A DNA stretch of 64,000 nt from Novosphingobium hassiacum (GTDB lineage Bacteria; Pseudomonadota; Alphaproteobacteria; Sphingomonadales; Sphingomonadaceae), in contig NZ_JACICY010000012.1 of the NCBI RefSeq assembly GCF_014196055.1, positions 1 through 64,000 of the forward strand, read 5' to 3'. A program made the translations under genes and the position numbers. How positions within the stretch are numbered: position 1 is the stretch's first letter; each line of letters opens with the position of its first letter. The notes under the pieces are model-generated. The model did not search any database. It saw only the letters and a program-made list of their open reading frames with translations, and was not told the origin of the DNA. Positions 58,615-64,000 of the stretch are shown here, piece after piece.

Positions 58615-58717
58615 ATGTCGCTCGTCATGCGTCGTCGCCTGATTCGAGGAGGAACAGGGGATGTGTCCCCGCCGGGCCTAACTTGGGCAAATGGTCTGAT
58701 CATTCACAGTGGAGGAA

Positions 58718-60181
58718 CTACTGAGAAATCCATACCGTCTTCGTTCGTGAAAACTCGTCGAGACCTTGGCGCCCGCCGGCCCGGCCGAAGCCACTTTGCT
58801 TGACCCCGCCAAACGGGATGCTGGAACCAAAACAAAAGCCGTTTACCCAAACGACTCCAGTGTTAAGGCTGCCGGCCACGCGGTGAGCACGGCGCAAGTC
58901 ATTGGTGTGGACGTAACCGGCCAGGCCAAATGGATTGTCGTTCGCCATCGCAACCGCCGTTGCTTCAGATTCGAACGGCATCACCGAGACTACCGGGCCG
59001 AAAATCTCAGTTCGAGCCAGGTAACTGGTGTTCGGCACGTCGGCAAACAGCGTAGGCTGCAGGAAAAAGCCATCCGACAGTTCTCCGCCAAGTCGCTTAC
59101 CGCCTGTCGCGAGCCGACCCGCGCCGTTGGACGCGGCATCATCGATGATGCCAAGGATGCGCTCGCATGACATTTGACTTATGACCGGCCCCATGTCCGT
59201 ATCGGCCGCCATTGGATCACCGACCACGGCCGATTCCAGGCGAGCGACGGATCGAGAAACAAATTCATCGTAGATGGATTGCTCCACCATCACTCTGGTA
59301 CCGAGCAAACAGCCTTGGCCGGAGATCGAGAGCGCCGCCGAGGTCGCATCAGCGATCGCCGCGTCCAGATCGCAATCGGCAAACACCAGTCGCGCCGATT
59401 TACCGCCAAGCTCCAAGCCTACCGGTGTCAGATTTTCAAGTGCTCCGGTCAATATGCTTCGCGCGGTCGTGGCGCTTCCCGTGAAGTGAATCTTGTCGAT
59501 GCCTGGGTTTCGCACGAGGGCTTGACTGGCCGAAACTGTCGCTGGGACGACGTTGACCACGCCGGGCGGAAACCCCGCCTCCAGAAGGAGCTCGCCGAAC
59601 CGCGTGGCCGTGAACGGCGCGAACTCGGAAGGTTTGAGGACAATAGTGTTCCCCATCGCCAGCGCTGGCGCCAGTGTCGCGCCCATGATGTGCATCGGCG
59701 CGTTCCACGGAATGATGATTGCGATCACACCATAGGGTTCGGCGCGGACGTAATCGATGCCAGGGATCGGCCAGGACGCGTGCACTTCGCCCGCCACCTT
59801 GTCCGCCCACCCGGCGATATAGCGGAACTGATCGACCGACGCGCCAAAGTGGATACGCGCCTTGCTGATTGCTGCTCCATTCTCCGTGGTGCCTAGCCGC
59901 ACTAGATCCTTGGCTTCACGCTCCAGCAGATCCGCGAAGCGCAGGAGGAGATCACGGCGACGATTGACCGGGGTCGTACGCCAACCAGGCAGCGCTGCGC
60001 GGGCAGACGCGACTGCATCCTCCATTTCCGCGGGTCCGGCCATCGCCACGTCGATAGTCCCCCGGCCGGTCGCGGGGTAGATATGCTGGTGTGTGCCGCC
60101 ACTGGAGTCCGTGACACGGCGGTCGCCGATCAACAAGCCGCCGGCGGGAAGGATTTCGATAGGTGCATGTTCGACTGGCAT
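58718..60181 (-). CDS. aldehyde dehydrogenase
   Basis: 487 aa. Rossmann and active-site motifs: PWNAPMHIMGATLAPALAMGN near 160 with Asn, GLELGGKSARLVFADCD with Glu near 258, SGQGCLLGTRVMVE with Cys near 292. Resembles the betaine/vanillin dehydrogenase-type group. In the context of a vanillate-demethylase-like Rieske gene it may oxidise vanillin or a similar aldehyde. A second aldehyde dehydrogenase lies in the main operon, so the two likely differ in substrate. RBS AAGGGGAC lies just before the ATG. Confidence 0.9.
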   Translation of the reverse strand: MPVEHAPIEILPAGGLLIGDRRVTDSSGGTHQHIYPATGRGTIDVAMAGPAEMEDAVASARAALPGWRTTPVNRRRDLLLRFADLLEREAKDLVRLGTTENGAAISKARIHFGASVDQFRYIAGWADKVAGEVHASWPIPGIDYVRAEPYGVIAIIIPWNAPMHIMGATLAPALAMGNTIVLKPSEFAPFTATRFGELLLEAGFPPGVVNVVPATVSASQALVRNPGIDKIHFTGSATTARSILTGALENLTPVGLELGGKSARLVFADCDLDAAIADATSAALSISGQGCLLGTRVMVEQSIYDEFVSRSVARLESAVVGDPMAADTDMGPVISQMSCERILGIIDDAASNGAGRLATGGKRLGGELSDGFFLQPTLFADVPNTSYLARTEIFGPVVSVMPFESEATAVAMANDNPFGLAGYVHTNDLRRAHRVAGSLNTGVVWVNGFCFGSSIPFGGVKQSGFGRAGGRQGLDEFSRTKTVWISQ

Positions 60182-60239
60182 GTTTGTCCCCTTGCGCGCT
60201 GAACGCCGATCGTCGCGATTGAAAGCACCGTAGCCGCGA

Positions 60240-61286
60240 TTACGCGGCGACAGTCTCTTGGTTTTCGGCCTTGAGCAGTCGAGCGAGGTGCCATCGAAAT
60301 AATACGCGCGCCTGATCGGAGTTGATGTCCATCAAGGGGGGCTCTGGCTGCTCCTGCAGATTACGCTGCTGGTTTTCGCAGATGACCTTGTCTTCTAGAA
60401 TGGTGTCGTGGACATCGGCGAGCAGCTTGTCCGTCACTTCGGGCTCGTCCTGTCGGAACCCGTTGGATACGGAAGTGAAATAGTGACAGGTGTCAGCGGT
60501 TTCCGGCACCAGCACGTGCAGGATCCGCCAGTTGAATCCTCCGTCGCGGCTGCCGCCATTGTAGGCGTCCTGCGACACGTCCACGCCACCATTGTACTGC
60601 ATAATGACGCCGGGAGCGACCAGCTCTAGCTCGATCCAACGATCGATGTTGCCGGCGAAAGACACGACCTTTGAATAGGAAGGCGGTGGCGTGCTGTTGA
60701 GCAACCACCGGGTAAAACGAACGCCGCGATCTGTACGCTCGACGTTCATGACGGCCTCAGCGTGCTGATCGGGGTTGCCGCCGATTGTGCGGGCGTGAAC
60801 CCAACCGAGGTGGGACAGATCCATGATGTTGTCGACCAACATCTCGAAACCGCAACCGAAGTGAAAATATCCCTCGCGATGAGGCCATTGGTCGGACTGG
60901 TTGTGCCATGGATAATCGACGATCAAAGCTGGATCGGCATCTTCAGCAGCGCCGAGCCAGACCCAGATCATCGAGTCTCGTTCTTCCACGGGGTATCGAC
61001 GCACGTTCGCGCGATAGGGGATGGAGTCCTGTCCGGGAATCTTTACGCAGCGCCCGTCGCCGGCAAAGACCATCCCGTGATAGCCGCATTCGAGACCCGC
61101 AGGCAGCACTTTTCCGAGCGACAGCTGCACGCCGCGATGCGGACAGCGATCCTGGATCGCCGAAGCGCGGCCCTCGGAATCTCTGAATAGGACCAACAAC
61201 TCACCGGCGATGCTTCGACCGAGTGGCGCATCCTGCGACAGATCGGCGCTCCAGCCCGCCATGTACCAAGTCTGTTTGACAAACAT
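60240..61286 (-). CDS. Rieske O-demethylase-like oxygenase (VanA/DdmC type)
   Basis: 348 aa from MFVKQTWYMAGWSADL, with AGGAGAG 7 bases upstream of the ATG at 61286. Rieske site CPHRGVQL ... CGYHGMVF (about 46-68), iron site LVDNIMDLSHLGWVHAR (about 150-166). The size and motifs resemble vanillate and dicamba O-demethylase oxygenase subunits, which need a reductase. No VanB-type reductase is beside it, so it may use the ferredoxin/reductase of the main operon. It may remove a methyl from a methoxy-benzoate to feed the ring-cleavage steps. Confidence 0.87.
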   Translation of the reverse strand: MFVKQTWYMAGWSADLSQDAPLGRSIAGELLVLFRDSEGRASAIQDRCPHRGVQLSLGKVLPAGLECGYHGMVFAGDGRCVKIPGQDSIPYRANVRRYPVEERDSMIWVWLGAAEDADPALIVDYPWHNQSDQWPHREGYFHFGCGFEMLVDNIMDLSHLGWVHARTIGGNPDQHAEAVMNVERTDRGVRFTRWLLNSTPPPSYSKVVSFAGNIDRWIELELVAPGVIMQYNGGVDVSQDAYNGGSRDGGFNWRILHVLVPETADTCHYFTSVSNGFRQDEPEVTDKLLADVHDTILEDKVICENQQRNLQEQPEPPLMDINSDQARVLFRWHLARLLKAENQETVAA

Positions 61287-61458
61287 GCTCATCTCTCCTT
61301 TTCCGAGCGACGCATCCACGCCCTCCGCTCCGCCATCATTGTGCTTCTATCAAGCGTTTCAGAACCGGTTCGCGGTGTCCTAACAAGCAGCCAGCCATGA
61401 ATGAAGTGCGGGATATTGCATCCCAGCTATTCATCACGGACATCATCTCGCGATATTG
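61287..61458. other. spacer between the transporter and the Rieske oxygenase genes
   Basis: 170 bases, GC-poor in parts, with no gene. It likely holds the promoter of the Rieske-aldehyde dehydrogenase-monooxygenase transcript. No clear operator seen. Confidence 0.35.
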
Positions 61459-62865
61459 TCAGCGCGGGCGTGAGGCCGTGACGATGCGGGGAACATGGCG
61501 GTTCACCAGCGCCGCACAGATTAGGACGATCGCGAAGACGACACCGATCAGCATAAAGTAACTGGGCTTTGAGCCGACACTGAGCAACGCGCCGATGGCA
61601 AAGGCGCTCGCAACACCGCCTAGCCTCCCGAACATGCTTGCGATGCCGACGCCGCGTGATCGGATACGCGCGTCATAAACGTGCGCCGCGAGCGTGAACA
61701 AAGACGTCTGCAGGCTTCCGACCCCGATCCCCAGTAGAGCCAATCCAACATAGGTCACGCCGACAAACGACGCGTTGGCAGGACTTGCATTGAAGGTGAA
61801 GGCGGCAAGCAGTAGTCCGCTCAGCGATCCCAATGCGGCCAAGAGCATCATCGTTTGCCTGGTGCCCCGCCGGACGATCAGGAACGATGCGACGAAGGAG
61901 CCAGCGATGCCGAAGAGGTTCCATACGAGCAAGCCGCGGATTGCCGTCGACAGCGGCAGGCTGAGCCCGACCAAGACCACCGGCACCCATCCGACGATCG
62001 CATAGGTGATGACGTTCTGGAAGAAGAACGCGGCCCACAGGCTAGCATTCAAGCGGACGCCTCCCCAGCGTCCAACGTCTCCGGCCAAGTCGCCTTGCGC
62101 GTCGGGTTGCCCGACCACAGCGTCCGAAGCTCCGAAATTCATCGAACTCCGCCATGCTTTCTGCAGGAGCCTGGACACGGCGTCTCGCTTGCCTCGCTGG
62201 AGCAGATAGACTGGCGATTCGGGCAGGAACGTAGCCAGAATTCCGGCGTATACGATCGGAGCGAGGCCAAAGATGATAAAGGTATTCCGCCACCCGATCA
62301 CAGGCAACAACACTGACGAAATGGTGGCACCGATGAGACCGCCAACCGGGATACCTATGGTCAGAAACGCGATTGCTCTGCTCGCACTTCGGCGAGGCAC
62401 CCATTCGACCAGTAGCGCCGTGCCAACCGGAAATGCGGCGCCGAACCCTAGACCGCCCACGAACCGTAGACCGACTAGGGTCGAAAGATTATCCGCAAAG
62501 CCACACAGGACGGTCGCAGCGCCAAAAACGCCTACACTGGCAACCAAGGCGGCCCGTCGGCCGATCTTGTCGCCCATCCACCCCCCGACTAAAGTTCCGA
62601 TCGCCATGCCCGCCATCACCGCAGCGATCACTGGGGCAAACTGACTTTCCGTGAGGCCCCATTCGCGAATGATCAGCGGTGCGGCGAAGGAGCCGAGTTG
62701 GAGATCGAGCCCGTCCAGCATGGTAACGATCGCAACCATCGCGACGATGCCGATCTGGAGGCGTCCGACCGGGCGGGCGTCGATCTGGGTCTGCAGGTCT
62801 TCGGCAGAAAAGGTCGCGCTTTGTATGACTGATGGATCGCCGGCGAGCATAGGCTGTTCGGTCAC
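61459..62865 (-). CDS. MFS transporter, aromatic acid:H+ symporter (PcaK-like)
   Basis: 468 aa, twelve hydrophobic segments. AAHS signature: MLDGLDLQLGSFAAPLI (Asp-Gly-Leu-Asp) in TM1, GGWMGDKIGRRAALV between TM2 and TM3, and RFVGGLGFGAAFPVGTALLVEW. It should import a benzoate-type acid. Its ATG overlaps the stop of the SDR gene upstream (ATGA), so they are one transcript. It follows a TonB receptor, giving an outer plus inner membrane uptake pair. Confidence 0.9.
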   Translation of the reverse strand: MTEQPMLAGDPSVIQSATFSAEDLQTQIDARPVGRLQIGIVAMVAIVTMLDGLDLQLGSFAAPLIIREWGLTESQFAPVIAAVMAGMAIGTLVGGWMGDKIGRRAALVASVGVFGAATVLCGFADNLSTLVGLRFVGGLGFGAAFPVGTALLVEWVPRRSASRAIAFLTIGIPVGGLIGATISSVLLPVIGWRNTFIIFGLAPIVYAGILATFLPESPVYLLQRGKRDAVSRLLQKAWRSSMNFGASDAVVGQPDAQGDLAGDVGRWGGVRLNASLWAAFFFQNVITYAIVGWVPVVLVGLSLPLSTAIRGLLVWNLFGIAGSFVASFLIVRRGTRQTMMLLAALGSLSGLLLAAFTFNASPANASFVGVTYVGLALLGIGVGSLQTSLFTLAAHVYDARIRSRGVGIASMFGRLGGVASAFAIGALLSVGSKPSYFMLIGVVFAIVLICAALVNRHVPRIVTASRPR

Positions 62866-63611
62866 TTCAGGATCACTCCACCATCGATGACGAGCGTTTG
62901 ACCGGTCATAAAATCGCTTTCCCGCGAGGCCAAGAACACCAACCCGCCAACGAGATCATCGGGCAGTTGTTCGCGCATCAGCGCGCGGACAGCGACATTG
63001 GCATCGACACGGTCTTGAGTGAACGACTGACGCACCGCCTCGCTCATGGTCAGGCCTGGTGCCAATGCGTTGACGCAAATCCCGTCGCTGCCCAGTTCCC
63101 GCGCCAGCGCATGGGTCAAAGCGATAATCGCCCCTTTCGAGGTGACATAGTGCAGCATCATGGGCTGCCCCATGTAAGGGGTTGTCGACGCGACGTTGAT
63201 GATCTTTGAACCCGCTGCCCGCCGAAGGTGAGGAATCGCCGCCTTGATACATTCGAATGGACCACGGGTGCTGACCGACATGACGCGGTCCCATTCGGCG
63301 GACGCGATTTGATCAAAGGGCCCCGGCCTGAGCGCGCCGAACAGTGCGGCGTTGTTTACCAGCACGTTCAAGGCGCCGAATGCCTCGATTGTCTGGTCTA
63401 TCATGCCCTTGACGGAAGCAGGATCGGTGATGTCGACGTTCACGCCGATTGCCTCGCCTCCGGCATTGGTGATGTCGGCCGCTACCGCACTCGGATCTGC
63501 GATGTCGGCTACGCAGACCCGGGCTCCCTCGGACGCCAACGCTCTGGCATAGACCGCACCAATTCCTTGAGCGGCTCCGGTAACGATCGCTACGCGACCT
63601 TTGAGTCTCAT
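62862..63611 (-). CDS. short-chain dehydrogenase/reductase
   Basis: 249 aa, classical SDR. TGAAQGIG near 11-18, NNAALFG near 87, catalytic Ser in NVASTTPYMG, Tyr and Lys in HYVTSKGA, and a C-terminal GGVILK. Coupled to the MFS gene by a 4-base overlap. It may oxidise a side-chain alcohol or a diol; which substrate is not known. 51 bases separate it from the TonB receptor gene. Confidence 0.9.
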   Translation of the reverse strand: MRLKGRVAIVTGAAQGIGAVYARALASEGARVCVADIADPSAVAADITNAGGEAIGVNVDITDPASVKGMIDQTIEAFGALNVLVNNAALFGALRPGPFDQIASAEWDRVMSVSTRGPFECIKAAIPHLRRAAGSKIINVASTTPYMGQPMMLHYVTSKGAIIALTHALARELGSDGICVNALAPGLTMSEAVRQSFTQDRVDANVAVRALMREQLPDDLVGGLVFLASRESDFMTGQTLVIDGGVILK

Positions 63612-63662
63612 TGGATGTTCCTTACTGATCGAAACTATTGGGTGTGCGCACGATCGGCCCCG

Positions 63663-64000
63663 CTAGAACGTCCGCGCAATCGCGACGCCGTACGTCCGCG
63701 GCGCAGCGGGCGCTCCCGGGTCACCGAAGGTACCAGGCGAGAGGAAGGAGTAGTATTGCTCGTTGAGCAGGTTTCGCGCGTAAACACGCAGTCGCCATCT
63801 GGAGTCGAGCGTCGCCAGCGACGCTTGCATGTTCACGATATTATAGGACGGTTGCCGAAGGCGGTTCTGGCTGTCCCAGAAAAAGCCGTCGTTGTAGGAC
63901 CAGGTGGCGTTGAGGCCGGCCTTGATCGATCCATTCAGCGGAACTTCGTAATCGATACCCACCGTCGACGTGAATCTGGGCGAGTTGACAGATCGATTTC
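63663..64000 (-). CDS. TonB-dependent receptor, C-terminal end (partial)
   Basis: The frame is open through the right window edge; only about 112 C-terminal residues are seen. Beta-barrel strands alternate (IKAGLNATWSYNDGFFWD, YNIVNMQASLATLDSRWRLRVYARNLLNEQYYSF), and the protein ends ...RTYGVAIARTF, with the terminal Phe that marks outer-membrane barrels. NLLNEQYY is typical of TonB receptors. Sphingomonads use such receptors to take up aromatic compounds; it probably pairs with the MFS gene downstream. Confidence 0.88.
   Translation of the reverse strand, partial: NRSVNSPRFTSTVGIDYEVPLNGSIKAGLNATWSYNDGFFWDSQNRLRQPSYNIVNMQASLATLDSRWRLRVYARNLLNEQYYSFLSPGTFGDPGAPAAPRTYGVAIARTF

Noticed and set aside
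1..64000. CRISPR array, tRNA or rRNA genes
   Set aside because: No regularly spaced repeats of CRISPR type and no tRNA- or rRNA-like sequence were recognised.

Overview
The window looks like part of a conjugative or mobilizable plasmid (or megaplasmid) of a sphingomonad (Novosphingobium / Sphingobium / Sphingomonas group of Alphaproteobacteria). The base composition is GC-rich. The backbone carries small families typical of sphingomonad plasmids (DUF736, DUF3768, DUF1173, DUF2493, a DUF6771-like protein, a MucR/Ros regulator), an SSB, an SRAP protein, a TraD coupling protein and a MobF relaxase. The catabolic block has LigA/LigB-, LigK- and TonB-receptor-type genes common in sphingomonads. 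Two GAAC-N7-GAAC sites match the alphaproteobacterial LexA box (GTTC-N7-GTTC on the other strand). The lineage is inferred from gene content only.

Layout. 1-3.8 kb and 21.9-31 kb: plasmid backbone of many small conserved genes, several preceded by a recurrent G-rich tract. 4.0-21.7 kb: a defence island placed within this backbone. It holds a Rad50/SMC-like ATPase with a degenerate LexA/S24-like C-terminal region, a five-gene minus-strand operon sbcD-sbcC-TerB protein-ATPase-helicase (the last three match the Shango anti-phage system), a divergent WYL-type regulator and a CoiA-like nuclease. 31-36 kb: stability genes (RES/Xre, VapBC, an orphan HipB with a hipA stub, a nucleotidyltransferase with a four-site operator). 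36.6-46.3 kb: DUF2493 protein, TetR regulator, candidate oriT, RHH protein, TraD, MobF relaxase, then decayed DNA with the 3' end of an IS66-type transposase, which marks the junction with the catabolic block.

46.6-64 kb: an aromatic catabolism block, almost all on the minus strand, around one LysR gene. An eleven-gene operon reads LigA-LigB-SDR-Rieske alpha-Rieske beta-aldehyde dehydrogenase-ferredoxin-gentisate dioxygenase-fumarylpyruvate-hydrolase-like-ferredoxin reductase-LigK. Upstream are a flavin monooxygenase, a second aldehyde dehydrogenase, a vanillate/dicamba-demethylase-like Rieske oxygenase, an aromatic-acid MFS transporter, an SDR and a TonB receptor cut by the window edge. Together they suggest import, O-demethylation and hydroxylation of a substituted (methoxy/hydroxy) benzoate, followed by ring cleavage through gentisate and/or a LigAB-type extradiol route. 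The substrate cannot be read from sequence.

The most novel-looking parts are the coupling of SbcCD to a Shango-type operon with a membrane-anchored TerB protein, the SMC-like ATPase with an apparently inactive S24 domain, and the operator-rich nucleotidyltransferase cassette flanked by 31-bp direct repeats.
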